Shown one piece after another: positions 27,646-36,663 of a stretch of 64,000 bases of DNA. The notes beneath the pieces were generated by a model, which searched no databases, was not told the origin of the DNA, and was given only the letters and a program-made list of their open reading frames with translations. This DNA comes from Bacillota bacterium (GTDB lineage: Bacteria > Bacillota > Clostridia > Lachnospirales > Lachnospiraceae), in contig JAEWQV010000010.1 in the NCBI GenBank assembly GCA_023399055.1, positions 806,001 through 870,000 of the forward strand, read 5' to 3'. The position numbers and the translations under genes were made by a program. How positions within the stretch are numbered: the stretch's first letter is position 1; each line of letters begins with the position of its first letter.

Positions 27646-29148
27646 ATGTTAAAAGCAAGTATTCATATTGATAAGAATTTTATAGTCGGAGAAGTTGACA
27701 AACGTATCTTTGGTTCTTTTATCGAACATCTTGGCCGCGCTGTATATAATGGAATTTATCAGCCTTCCAGTCCTCTTGCAGATGAACAGGGCTTTCGTAA
27801 GGACGTTCTCCAGTTGATTAGAGATATCTCCGTGCCCCTCGTGCGTTATCCAGGTGGAAACTTTGTATCTGGCTATCACTGGGAGGATGGCATTGGGCCG
27901 AAGGCTGATCGTAAACCAAAGCTGGATTTGGCATGGTCTGTAATCGAAAGTAATCAATTTGGTCTAAACGAATTTATGGATTGGTCAAAAAAAGCTGGTA
28001 CTACCCCTATGATGGCTGTCAATCTTGGAACCAGAGGAATTGAAGATGCAAAAAACATCCTTGAATATTGTAATATAGAAAAGGGTTCCTATTACAGTGA
28101 TCTTCGCAGAAAGCATGGCTATGAGGAACCACATAACATCAAGTTATGGTGCCTTGGCAATGAGATGGATGGTCCTTGGCAAATGGGGCACAAGACAGCC
28201 GAGGAATACGGACGTATCGCTGCTGAAGCCGGACGTATCATGAGAATGGTGGACCCCTCTATAGAATTGGTCGCTTGTGGAAGTTCTTTTCTGCAGATAC
28301 CTACCTTTGCCAGCTGGGAAGCAACAACTCTTGAGCATTGTTATGATCAGGTAGACTACCTTTCTCTTCACCAGTATTATGGCAATCACGATAATGATAC
28401 ACCTAATTTTCTTGCAAGTTCCGTAGCCATGGACGACTTCATCAATTCTGTCATCTCTATCTGCGATTATGTTAAAGCAAAGAAACGTAGCAAAAAGAGC
28501 ATTCATTTATCCTTTGATGAATGGAATGTCTGGTACCACTCCAACAATCAGGACAAGAAATTGGAACGCTGGACCAGTGCACCTCATCAATTGGAGGATG
28601 TATATAATTTTGAAGATGCTCTACTGGTTGGAAGTATGTTGATTACACTCTTAAAGCACGCTGACAGAGTTAAGATTGCCTGTCTAGCACAACTTGTGAA
28701 TGTTATTGCTCCGATTATGACCTCTGATACTGGTGCTTGGAAACAGACAATCTACTATCCATACCTTCATGCTAGTTTATATGGCCTGGGCACTGTTTTA
28801 CATACCATTACAAAATCCCCTGTCTACGATAGCAAACACGGGGATGCTCCTTATCTGGATTCTATACTTCTAATGGATGAGGAATCAGAAACGCTTACAC
28901 TTTTCGCTGTGAATAAGAGTTTATCAGATAATATGGAGATAAGCTGCGACTTGAGGCAATTTGTTGATTATCAAGTTATTAATCATATGGTATTAACACA
29001 TGATGATTTGAAGGCAGAAAACACCGAGCGCAACCCCAACAACGTTGTTCCAAAAGCAGGTAACAATACTTTCCTTGATCATGGACATTTAAAGGTTGTC
29101 GTAGAAAAGCAAAGCTGGAACGTAATACAACTGCAACACAAATTATAA
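27646..29148 (+). CDS. abfA: Alpha-L-arabinofuranosidase, glycoside hydrolase family 51
   Basis: At 500 residues it has the usual length of intracellular GH51 enzymes. N-terminal RIFGSFIEHLGRAVYNGIY is family-typical; the acid/base Glu is in CLGNEMDGPWQ (near 173) and the nucleophile Glu in SFDEWNVWYH (near 292), on a TIM barrel with a C-terminal beta domain. Lacking a signal peptide, it releases L-arabinose from imported arabino-oligosaccharides. The AAAGG ribosome site sits about 14 bases before the ATG, a little far. The AraC gene opposite and the hexanucleotide array suggest specific control. Confidence 0.95.
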   Translation: MLKASIHIDKNFIVGEVDKRIFGSFIEHLGRAVYNGIYQPSSPLADEQGFRKDVLQLIRDISVPLVRYPGGNFVSGYHWEDGIGPKADRKPKLDLAWSVIESNQFGLNEFMDWSKKAGTTPMMAVNLGTRGIEDAKNILEYCNIEKGSYYSDLRRKHGYEEPHNIKLWCLGNEMDGPWQMGHKTAEEYGRIAAEAGRIMRMVDPSIELVACGSSFLQIPTFASWEATTLEHCYDQVDYLSLHQYYGNHDNDTPNFLASSVAMDDFINSVISICDYVKAKKRSKKSIHLSFDEWNVWYHSNNQDKKLERWTSAPHQLEDVYNFEDALLVGSMLITLLKHADRVKIACLAQLVNVIAPIMTSDTGAWKQTIYYPYLHASLYGLGTVLHTITKSPVYDSKHGDAPYLDSILLMDEESETLTLFAVNKSLSDNMEISCDLRQFVDYQVINHMVLTHDDLKAENTERNPNNVVPKAGNNTFLDHGHLKVVVEKQSWNVIQLQHKL

Positions 29149-29170
29149 ATCTTAAAACTTTACTAATAAT

Positions 29171-29214
29171 AAAATCCAGTATTCAAAAAGAAACAGGAAG
29201 GAATACTGGATTTT
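29171..29214. terminator. Bidirectional terminator between GH51 and the transporter operon
   Basis: AAAATCCAGTATTC pairs perfectly with GAATACTGGATTTT over 14 bp, with A and T tracts at the base, between convergent genes. Confidence 0.88.
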
Positions 29215-29231
29215 ATATATAAAAAGCGAAT

Positions 29232-29627
29232 CTAATTTTCAATAATATAATATTCTACGCCGTTACGTGCAATGCTTATCGAACTGGATGCTAATATTTT
29301 TCCTTGCTTATTTTTTGCAGTTAGATTAACCATTATAGCATCATTTATAGGTGTATCAATAGAGGGGCCACACCAAGTCACACTTAATCCAGTGCTATCT
29401 TTCGATTTACTCTTTAGAAATTCCCCATTGCTTGTTGTCCAGTAAAATTCTGCATCTTTTAAATTATTAGCAAGGGCATTCATTTTGATTCCATTAACAG
29501 CTGATGAAAGCGAACTATATGACTTAATATTTGTTTGTATCGACAGCTTTTTCTCAGTATTGAGATAAAATATTAATGTACAAATAATAAACAGCGTACC
29601 TACTATCAAATACCATCTCTTTTTCAT
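29232..29627 (-). CDS. Small membrane-anchored protein of unknown function
   Basis: About 131 residues start at an ATG (29627) after GGAGATGGAG; a TTG eight codons upstream is an alternative. An N-terminal membrane helix (RWYLIVGTLFIICTLIFYL) is followed by a ~100-residue exported domain rich in Ser, Asn and Lys with segments like YWTTSNGEFLKS and VNLTAKNKQGKIL, reminiscent of an Ig-like or bacterial surface fold, but I recognise no family. It is the last gene of the ABC importer operon, close behind the second permease, so it could assist substrate binding at the surface. Confidence 0.6.
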   Translation of the reverse strand: MKKRWYLIVGTLFIICTLIFYLNTEKKLSIQTNIKSYSSLSSAVNGIKMNALANNLKDAEFYWTTSNGEFLKSKSKDSTGLSVTWCGPSIDTPINDAIMVNLTAKNKQGKILASSSISIARNGVEYYIIEN

Positions 29628-29658
29628 AGTATACTCCATCTCCAGAATCAAACATCCC

Positions 29659-30522
29659 TTAATTCTTCATACCCGTTAATACAATTCCTTCCACAAAGCT
29701 CTTTTGACCAATGATATAGATAACGATACCTGGTAAGATGGTCATAAAGGTTGCTGCTAAAGCCACCGGCCAATTTGTACCAAAGGAACCAGTAAAGTTG
29801 GTTAAGGCTACGGCAAAGGTAAATTTCGTCATGCTATTTATGTAGATAATCTGCTGAAGCATATCATTCCAAATCTGGATAAACAACATCATGGAAACTA
29901 CGACTACAGCCGGCCGAATGGAGGGAACTAAGATCGTCCAAAGAATACGCATTCTTCCTGCCCCATCAATAGAGGCTGCCTCATCCAGTTCCATTGGAAT
30001 TGTCATTAAAAATTGCTTAATTAAAAAGATATTGAAGAAGCCACCACCTGTTAAGAACGGTAGTATCAATGGCCAGTAACTATCTCCTAGCCCAAGTCCC
30101 TTTGTCCAGAATACATAGAGAGGAATTAGAGTAACCATTCCTGGCAAAAGAATTGTCCCAACACAGATATTAAATATGAGCTTCTTTCCTCTAAAACGCA
30201 ATCTGGCAAAAGCATATCCACAAAAAATCGCTGTTACTGTACCAAAAAATACGGCTGGAATTATAATAGAAAAAGTATTAACAAAATATCGCCAGTATTC
30301 AAAGGTCTCTAAAGCTTTCGAATAATTAGACCATAACCACTCATGCGGAAGAAAGGAAGGCGGATATTCATTTAATGCTCCGGTGCTCATTAACGAGGAT
30401 CTAAAGTTCCACCAGATTGGCAGAAGCACCAGCATAGAAACAATAAATACAATTAGGGTTACTGCAAGATTTAATACTATTTCTTTCTTTTTTCTACTTT
30501 TCAATACACCATTAGCCAACAT
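29659..30522 (-). CDS. Sugar ABC transporter permease (MalG type)
   Basis: This 287-residue protein has six predicted membrane helices and the CUT1 EAA loop ELDEAASIDGAGRMRILWTILVPSIRP, which contacts the ATPase. Its start abuts the stop of the partner permease (30523). Together with the MalF-type permease and lipoprotein upstream it forms an importer for oligosaccharides. No ATPase gene is in the operon, so a shared MsmX/MsiK-like ATPase encoded elsewhere is expected. Confidence 0.92.
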   Translation of the reverse strand: MLANGVLKSRKKKEIVLNLAVTLIVFIVSMLVLLPIWWNFRSSLMSTGALNEYPPSFLPHEWLWSNYSKALETFEYWRYFVNTFSIIIPAVFFGTVTAIFCGYAFARLRFRGKKLIFNICVGTILLPGMVTLIPLYVFWTKGLGLGDSYWPLILPFLTGGGFFNIFLIKQFLMTIPMELDEAASIDGAGRMRILWTILVPSIRPAVVVVSMMLFIQIWNDMLQQIIYINSMTKFTFAVALTNFTGSFGTNWPVALAATFMTILPGIVIYIIGQKSFVEGIVLTGMKN

Positions 30523-31434
30523 TTACTCCTCCCCTCCAAAAATCTGTGCTTTCTGCGTCTTAAATAATATAATTGTAAAAATACCAACCAGCACAAAGAA
30601 TATTACTGCATATGCCGCTGCATATCCCATTTTATTCTTTTGGAAGCCGTATAAATAAATTACATAAGACATAAACATGGACTTTTTGCTGGGTCCACCA
30701 TCGGTAAGAGCAAGTGCCGGGTTTATAACCTGTAAATGAGTGATTAGAGCCGTAAGAACATTATAGAAGATAATTGGAGAAATACTAGGAATAGTCACAT
30801 GCCAGAAGCGCTGCCAAGCATTGGCACCATCAATTTTTGACGCTTCCACATAAACTCCTGGTACATTTTGAAGTCCTGCCAGAAAAATAACAATCAAATT
30901 ACCACTGATCCAAATAGCAATTAACACCAAGGAAGGAAGCACTTGTTCTGTGCTATTTAAAAATCTTTGTGGGGGAAGTCCCATCATACGTAAAAGATAA
31001 TTAAATAGTCCAAAATTACCTTCATACAGCCATTCCCACCCTTTAAATACACCGATAGCAGGGAGTAGATAGGGCACAAAGAAAATGGAACGGAATAACG
31101 TTCTTCCTTTAATCTTCATATTTAGCATCAATGCAACCACCAGCGAATAAAGAATACCGCCAACCACAGCGAGCAGTGCATATAGAATCGTAGCTTTCAC
31201 AGAATCAAAGAAATAGATATCCTTTGTAAAGATACGTATGAAATTGTCAAAACCTACGAATTCCGGTGTTTTTAACCCATTCCAATCAAATAAACTTAAC
31301 ACGAACACCGCCAGAGTTGGCAGATAGCTCATGAAGGTTACACCCAGGAACGCTGGTATCAAACACAGATATGCAGTTCGTTCTTCCCTTTTGCCAGCTC
31401 TTGATGTAATTTTTAATTTTGTTTTATTTTTCAT
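30523..31434 (-). CDS. Sugar ABC transporter permease (MalF type)
   Basis: This 303-residue CUT1 permease has an N-terminal cytoplasmic tail, about six helices and the EAA loop VEASKIDGANAWQRFWHVTIPSISP. It sits directly between the binding-protein gene and the MalG-type permease. A stem-loop in the 74-bp gap upstream probably keeps binding protein expression above that of the permeases. Substrate is probably an arabinose- or galactose-containing oligosaccharide, judged only by neighbours. Confidence 0.92.
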   Translation of the reverse strand: MKNKTKLKITSRAGKREERTAYLCLIPAFLGVTFMSYLPTLAVFVLSLFDWNGLKTPEFVGFDNFIRIFTKDIYFFDSVKATILYALLAVVGGILYSLVVALMLNMKIKGRTLFRSIFFVPYLLPAIGVFKGWEWLYEGNFGLFNYLLRMMGLPPQRFLNSTEQVLPSLVLIAIWISGNLIVIFLAGLQNVPGVYVEASKIDGANAWQRFWHVTIPSISPIIFYNVLTALITHLQVINPALALTDGGPSKKSMFMSYVIYLYGFQKNKMGYAAAYAVIFFVLVGIFTIILFKTQKAQIFGGEE

Positions 31435-31451
31435 ACCAGCACCTCGTAATC

Positions 31452-31491
31452 ATCAGGTGGTCTACAAAATGCATCCTGTCAACCACCTGAT
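31452..31491 (-). terminator. Intercistronic stem-loop between binding protein and permeases
   Basis: A 10-bp perfect stem (ATCAGGTGGT and complement) with a 20-nt loop but no T run follows the binding-protein gene. Such hairpins usually protect the upstream mRNA segment or cause partial termination, so the lipoprotein is made in excess. Confidence 0.65.
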
Positions 31492-31508
31492 TACACTTAT
31501 TTCAATTT

Positions 31509-32948
31509 TTATTGTGGATTACTTTCCTCAAAAATACCATATAATTCTTCTTTATTTTCGTCAATTGCTTCTTTCATGGTCTGGTCACCAGTCCAAACAC
31601 CTGAAAAAACTGTACTCAATGTAGAATTGAACTCTTCAGCACCATTTACATAATACCAAGCTGTGGATACCATATTATTCTTTGCATAGTCAACAACTGC
31701 ACTCTTATACATTTCTTTTTCAGGGAAGTTAGGGTTACCAATCCACTTGTCGATTTTTTCAGCTTCTGTATACCAGGAGTCCAGGATCGGCATCCAAGTT
31801 CCAGCTTCAATTAATGACCAGGAATTTTCTTCCTTTGAATACCACTTTAACCATTCCATTGCTTCTGCTGGATGCTCTGTGGTTGCAAATACTACGTTAG
31901 GTCCGCCAGTACAGATGGTAACCTTATCTTTCATATAAGGAAGAACACCTACACCATATTCAAAATCTGCATTTGGTCCAAGGAAGGTTCCTACATTCCA
32001 TTGTCCATCAGTGGCCATAACTACTTTCTTGCTTCCAAGAGAAGATTCCAGAGCATTTGCAGCACTTGTTACAGGAGGTGCACAATGATATTTGCTGGAT
32101 AAATCAGCTATTTTCTGAAGTGCATCTACAGTTGCTTCACTATCAATGGTACAGGCAGTTCCATCTTTACTGTAGTAACCGCCACCGTTGGATAAGGTCC
32201 ATACTTCAAGCTGCCAGGGAAGTGTATTTACTGTACAACCGTAGACATCAATATTATTAGGATCAAAGTCAGGATCTAAAGCATTTTTACCGTTTATATC
32301 AATGGTAAGTGTCTGTGCCATTTTAACAAAGGTATCCCAGTCCCAAGCAGCATCCGCTGTCGCAGGTGGTGTAAATTCTGCTGGATCTAATCCTTGCTTT
32401 TTACAAATTTCATTTAATAAATCAATGTTATACCACAGATTTAATACTTCATTCGCAGCTGAATAAGCCACTGGCTTATCTTCATAGCGGAAAGTTAAAG
32501 CATCCAAAGGCTTTGCATCGCCTTCGCCATACATTTCACTGATATCTGCCAGCAATCCATTCTCAGCAAATTTAAGAACACCTGCTTCACTCATGATACC
32601 GGTATCTGGAAGCTCACCTGCTGTTGCCATTGCATTTAATTTTGTAACATAAGTATCATGATCAATTTTAACAACTTCAACTGTAATTCTATCTTGTTCG
32701 CTGTTAAACTTATCCGCTACCTTCTGAGTTGCGGCTGTTTCCACTTCATTTCCCCATTGTGCATAAGTAATTTTAATTCTTTCGTCACCGCTCTTACCCT
32801 CATCCTTGGTAGTTTCACCATCTTTTTCAGTACTGACATTTGCATCTGGATTTGATGCATTTTGCTCGCCACCCTTAGAGCATCCTGCCAACGCCATTGT
32901 CGATACCATCACTGCTACTAACAACCCACTCAATACATTTTTCTTCAC
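31509..32948 (-). CDS. Sugar-binding lipoprotein of ABC importer
   Basis: GTG start after AAAGGAG. The signal peptide ends in lipobox LAGC with Cys23; the mature ~456 residues are a CUT1-type extracellular binding protein (KITYAQWGNEVETAATQKVADKFN; AMEWLKWYSKEENSW). It is the first gene of the operon with two permeases and a small anchored protein. Its unusually long upstream region (284 bp) contains a large inverted repeat. Ligand cannot be read. Confidence 0.92.
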   Translation of the reverse strand: MKKNVLSGLLVAVMVSTMALAGCSKGGEQNASNPDANVSTEKDGETTKDEGKSGDERIKITYAQWGNEVETAATQKVADKFNSEQDRITVEVVKIDHDTYVTKLNAMATAGELPDTGIMSEAGVLKFAENGLLADISEMYGEGDAKPLDALTFRYEDKPVAYSAANEVLNLWYNIDLLNEICKKQGLDPAEFTPPATADAAWDWDTFVKMAQTLTIDINGKNALDPDFDPNNIDVYGCTVNTLPWQLEVWTLSNGGGYYSKDGTACTIDSEATVDALQKIADLSSKYHCAPPVTSAANALESSLGSKKVVMATDGQWNVGTFLGPNADFEYGVGVLPYMKDKVTICTGGPNVVFATTEHPAEAMEWLKWYSKEENSWSLIEAGTWMPILDSWYTEAEKIDKWIGNPNFPEKEMYKSAVVDYAKNNMVSTAWYYVNGAEEFNSTLSTVFSGVWTGDQTMKEAIDENKEELYGIFEESNPQ

Positions 32949-33122
32949 TTTTTTTCTCCTTTACTCTTATTTTATTTTAACGACGCATGCTTGTCGTATA
33001 AATAGGATTAATATTTACTTCTCATTTTCCCATGATTTTCTATAATATTATTTTAATTCGAATATCAAATTCTACTAATTATTTGGCTATATTAATTATC
33101 ACTTTTAAAAAATTATCACACA

Positions 33123-33221
33123 TGATTCAATTGTTAAAAGTCCTATTAATCATACTGCAATGAATATGTGTGTATATATATTCATCTCAATACATAAAAC
33201 TGACTTTTGACAATTGAATCA
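33123..33221. repeat. Paired 20-bp inverted repeat, copy 1
   Basis: TGATTCAATTGTTAAAAGTC (33123-33142) and its complement with one mismatch (33202-33221) enclose 59 bp with a smaller internal hairpin (ATGAATAT/ATATTCAT). It lies 12 bp after the GH127 stop and about 175 bp before the binding-protein gene. It is related to 47379-47444. It could be an operator pair, a terminator stem or a small mobile relic. Confidence 0.7.
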
Positions 33222-33232
33222 CACTTCAAAGT

Positions 33233-35173
33233 TTAATATAATTCTTTGACCCATACAAGCATTTCACCAGTCTTACGATTTCCCCAGTAAGGGTAAGGTA
33301 CAAAGGTCAATTCCTTTTCTTCAAATATTGGTCTCTTTTCTGTATAAAGTGCTTCTGCTTCCCATCCCTCCGCCTTTATTTTCTTACCTTTACCACTGAT
33401 TACATTCGTTCCTCCAAGGAGCACAGTGTCAAAATGTTCAATTAATTCAGCTTCTGTATCAAGGAAATATGCTGGCAGATTAGATTCATTATCCACCTCT
33501 TCCATGCAATAAACGAGTGGACCTTTCATGATTGATACCTTTCCAACATTCTCTTTCACAAGTGGATTAGCACGGACAATTCGGGGCTCCATTTCAAAAT
33601 CCAACAAAATGACCTTATGAGACATCTCTATCTCCAGCTCATAATATCCATTCTGGTTCACCTTGAAATCTAGTACTTCACCATCTACACAAACCTTATA
33701 TTCTCTTACATACTCCGGTATTCTTATGTATATCTTACCTCTAACTCCGACTGGACCATTTACATTAACTGTTATCTGTCCATCATTTGGAAATCTTGTA
33801 TCCATCTCAATTTCAACTTCTTGCTCCTGAATAATCGCCTTTACTTTACTTGAAATGAATAAATTAATCCAGATTGCATCTTCATCAGCCAGATAAATAT
33901 ACTCACCTAAGGAAGCCAGGGTTCTGGCAATGTTCGGTGGACAACAGGCAACACCAAACCATTTTTGTCTTACCGGCTTCACATGCTCTTTAGAGGTTCT
34001 TGGAATACAGTTATCGGGCCACACTTCCAAAGGATTAACGTAGAAGAAGCTTCGTCCATCCTGGGCAATACCGGAAAGTACTGTATTATATAGAGCTTTT
34101 TCAACAACATCATAGTATTTCGCCTTTTTTGTAATTTGTGTCATTCTTCGCCCAAAGAGTGCGAGTGCAATGGAGGCGCAGGTTTCTGAATAGTTACTGT
34201 TATTCGGCAAATCATAATCCGTTGTAAATCGTTCTAATATGCCGGAGCTTCCTATACTTCCGGTGATATACATCCTTTTATTCACTATATTGTCCCATAA
34301 TATCTCACAGGCGTTTAACAGCTCAATATCATCATACGCTGCAGCAATGTCTGCCATGGCATTATACATATATCCAGCTCTTACAGCATGACCTTCCGCA
34401 GTTTTCTGTTTTCTAATGGGAAGATGAGACTGGGAATAAGCAACATCATATTTCTTAAATTCATCAAAGAGATGTTTAAAATCCGGTCTTTTTTTCTCCT
34501 CCAGAAAATAGTTTGGCTCCTCTCCTCTACGATCTAAAAACATTTTTGCTTGTTCTAAATAGCGAACTTCTCCAGTTATTTCATACAGTTTATAAAGTCC
34601 AATTTCCACCTCTTGGTGTCCGGGATATCCTTTTGAATTTTTATGTATTGAGAATTCCTCACAAATTAAGTCTGCAAATCTTCTCATAACATGAACTAAC
34701 TTATCTTTGCCGGTTGCCTTGTAATATGCTACTGCAGCCTCCATAAAATGGCCAGCGCAGTACAGCTCATGGCCTTCCATTAGATTTTGAAAACGTTTCC
34801 CTGGTTCCTTAATCGTATAATATGTATTAATATAACCATCTTCCTCTTGTGCTTTAGAAATCAAATCAATCACTTCATCTACTCTATTCTCTAATTCTTG
34901 ATCTGGAGAGGAAGCCAAGGAAAAAGCAACTGCTTCAATCCATTTTGCCAGATCAGAATCCTGAAAAACAGCTCCGTAAAACTCGCCTGCTTCCTGCTTT
35001 GCAGCGATCTTAAAATTCTGTATACAATGACTTGTTTCAATACCCTCGATCTTATCATTTAATATGTCCCATTGATAAGGGATAATCACTCCCCTAACAA
35101 GACCAATATATCTATCCCAAAAGTCATCTCGTATTTTAATCTTATTTAATGGAATAATAGTCAATTTATTCAT
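33233..35173 (-). CDS. Beta-L-arabinofuranosidase, glycoside hydrolase family 127
   Basis: This 646-residue protein begins with the family pattern IKIRDDFWDRYIGLVRGVIIPYQW and has the (alpha/alpha)6 barrel with SETCASIALALFGRR (metal-ligand and catalytic Glu near 334) and WFGVACCPPNIARTLASLG (Cys pair near 409; one Cys is the nucleophile in the characterised HypBA1). It removes beta-L-arabinofuranose, for example from hydroxyproline-rich plant glycoproteins. There is no signal peptide. It has its own strong promoter with a LacI-type operator and lies beside a LacI regulator. Confidence 0.92.
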   Translation of the reverse strand: MNKLTIIPLNKIKIRDDFWDRYIGLVRGVIIPYQWDILNDKIEGIETSHCIQNFKIAAKQEAGEFYGAVFQDSDLAKWIEAVAFSLASSPDQELENRVDEVIDLISKAQEEDGYINTYYTIKEPGKRFQNLMEGHELYCAGHFMEAAVAYYKATGKDKLVHVMRRFADLICEEFSIHKNSKGYPGHQEVEIGLYKLYEITGEVRYLEQAKMFLDRRGEEPNYFLEEKKRPDFKHLFDEFKKYDVAYSQSHLPIRKQKTAEGHAVRAGYMYNAMADIAAAYDDIELLNACEILWDNIVNKRMYITGSIGSSGILERFTTDYDLPNNSNYSETCASIALALFGRRMTQITKKAKYYDVVEKALYNTVLSGIAQDGRSFFYVNPLEVWPDNCIPRTSKEHVKPVRQKWFGVACCPPNIARTLASLGEYIYLADEDAIWINLFISSKVKAIIQEQEVEIEMDTRFPNDGQITVNVNGPVGVRGKIYIRIPEYVREYKVCVDGEVLDFKVNQNGYYELEIEMSHKVILLDFEMEPRIVRANPLVKENVGKVSIMKGPLVYCMEEVDNESNLPAYFLDTEAELIEHFDTVLLGGTNVISGKGKKIKAEGWEAEALYTEKRPIFEEKELTFVPYPYWGNRKTGEMLVWVKELY

Positions 35174-35197
35174 CTGCGCGTTTTTCCTTTATTTTTA

Positions 35198-35214
35198 TGA
35201 TTAAACGTTTTATC
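35198..35214. promoter_or_regulatory. LacI-family operator candidate, proximal
   Basis: TGATTAAACGTTTTATC contains the near-palindromic centre AAACGTTT typical of LacI-family operators. It lies just downstream of the GH127 -10 box, a position suited to repression. A second related site lies at 35371-35387. Confidence 0.6.
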
Positions 35215-35224
35215 TTATAAGCAA

Positions 35225-35253
35225 ATAATACAACATATTATAACTTTTTTCAA
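35225..35253 (-). promoter_or_regulatory. Predicted sigma-A promoter of GH127
   Basis: On the minus strand TTGAAA (35248-35253) and TATTAT (35225-35230) are spaced by 17 bp, about 52 bp before the GH127 start, a strong match to consensus. Confidence 0.75.
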
Positions 35254-35370
35254 TACTTATTATATATTTTTTCTGTTTTTATGCATATTATCTTAGGTAA
35301 TAGTGTTAATTAGTACTTTAAAGTTTTATTTTCATTCGTTTTATTGTGCTAAATTATTATTAAATTCACA

Positions 35371-35387
35371 TGATATAACGTTTTACC
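35371..35387. promoter_or_regulatory. LacI-family operator candidate, distal
   Basis: TGATATAACGTTTTACC shares TGATxxAACGTTTTAxC with the proximal site. It sits about 120 bp upstream of the promoter, 173 bp from the other operator, so looping repression is possible. Confidence 0.45.
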
Positions 35388-35441
35388 AATGCATTTTATA
35401 CAATTATCTACTATTTAAGTGTTATTTCACTTAATACTAAC

Positions 35442-35480
35442 AAAAAAGGTGATTGCAGCAGTATCACCACAATCACCTGT
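35442..35480 (-). terminator. Intrinsic terminator of the LacI regulator
   Basis: On the minus strand AGGTGATTG and its complement form a 9-bp stem followed by six T residues, about 45 bp after the regulator stop. Confidence 0.85.
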
Positions 35481-35523
35481 CATTATATAGTTTATTGTAT
35501 AGCTATTATTGCAACTATTTATC

Positions 35524-36564
35524 CTAGTATCCTTCTATAATATTTACTGAATCACGCTTTACAAGGCTACATTTCACATAATTTTGATATCCATCGTAGG
35601 TTCCTTGTTCATCCAGATTATTAACGATTAATTCTGCCGCCTTGCGTCCAATCTCTGTCAAGGGTATTGCCATTGTCGTCAGTGCCGGCAAAAATGCCGT
35701 ACAAATTTCACGGTTATCAAAGCCTACCAGGGCAAGTTCCTTACCAATAATCAGATTAGTTTCATGAGCATAATCATATACTCCTGCAGCCATTTCATCA
35801 TTCATGGAAAAAATAGCAGAAACTCCTTTTTTAATTAAGTCCTCGGCTGCATCTCTACCTTTTTCTCTCGACCAATCGCCTTCATAAATATAACCAGGAT
35901 TAAACAAAATACTATTGTCATAAAGTGCCCTCTGATAACCTTTCAGTCGGGCATTCGTATGCATACTTAACTTATCTCCCATGATTAAACCTATTTCACG
36001 ATGTCCATTACAGATCATTTCATTCGTTACATCATAGGCCGCTTGCTCATCATCGTATATAATAGAAGAAACTCTCTCATTTTTAGCAAACCCATAGGCA
36101 ATGGCTACCGGAACCTGATCCATCTCCGGTAAGAACTTAATTTCACGACAATGAGCACAGACATAGATTACACCTGCAACCTGTGCACTTTTCATGATAT
36201 TGAATTCCTCTTGCACTTGTTGATGATATTCATCTTTATGATAAAAGTCATTGTTATATTTTTTATATAATCTTAAGTTACCAAGCAGAAAGGAATATCC
36301 GTGCTCTTCCAGAAATTCATGAATACCATCTACAATTCCCACACTATTAAATACCGTGAGATCTTCCGTGATGATACCAATGACATTTGATCTTCGCTGC
36401 TTTAAATTCTTAGCCATAATATTCGGAACATAATTCATTTCTTTTGCAATTCTTATAATTCTCTCTTTGGTCTCTTCGCTTACACGACCTTTACCATTAA
36501 AAATATTCGAAACCGTCGCTATCGACACTTCACAAGCTTCAGCGACCTCTTTTATGTTTGCCAT
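35524..36564 (-). CDS. LacI-family transcriptional regulator
   Basis: The N-terminal HTH (NIKEVAEACEVSIATVSNIFNGKGRVSEET) and hinge helix (VPNIMAKNLKQRRSNVIGII) precede a sugar-binding domain (about 60-340) with SAIFSMNDEMAAGVYDYA and ELALVGFDNREI. GAGGTGAATAC before the ATG fixes the start. It lies upstream of GH127, which has two LacI-type operators, and just downstream of GH31, so it likely represses local genes until an arabinose- or xylose-related sugar appears. Confidence 0.92.
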   Translation of the reverse strand: MANIKEVAEACEVSIATVSNIFNGKGRVSEETKERIIRIAKEMNYVPNIMAKNLKQRRSNVIGIITEDLTVFNSVGIVDGIHEFLEEHGYSFLLGNLRLYKKYNNDFYHKDEYHQQVQEEFNIMKSAQVAGVIYVCAHCREIKFLPEMDQVPVAIAYGFAKNERVSSIIYDDEQAAYDVTNEMICNGHREIGLIMGDKLSMHTNARLKGYQRALYDNSILFNPGYIYEGDWSREKGRDAAEDLIKKGVSAIFSMNDEMAAGVYDYAHETNLIIGKELALVGFDNREICTAFLPALTTMAIPLTEIGRKAAELIVNNLDEQGTYDGYQNYVKCSLVKRDSVNIIEGY

Positions 36565-36663
36565 GTATTCACCTCAGTTAATGTATGCTGTTCCTAATCT
36601 CTAAGATTTCAGTCTAACGAAAACCTATGTGAATATTATTATACATATTTCCTTTGGATGCAA

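Noticed and set aside
34787..34800. cre-like sequence TTGAAAACGTTTCC, a possible CcpA site
   Set aside because: It lies deep inside the GH127 coding sequence, misses one consensus position, and its bases are explained by the codons of a conserved segment.
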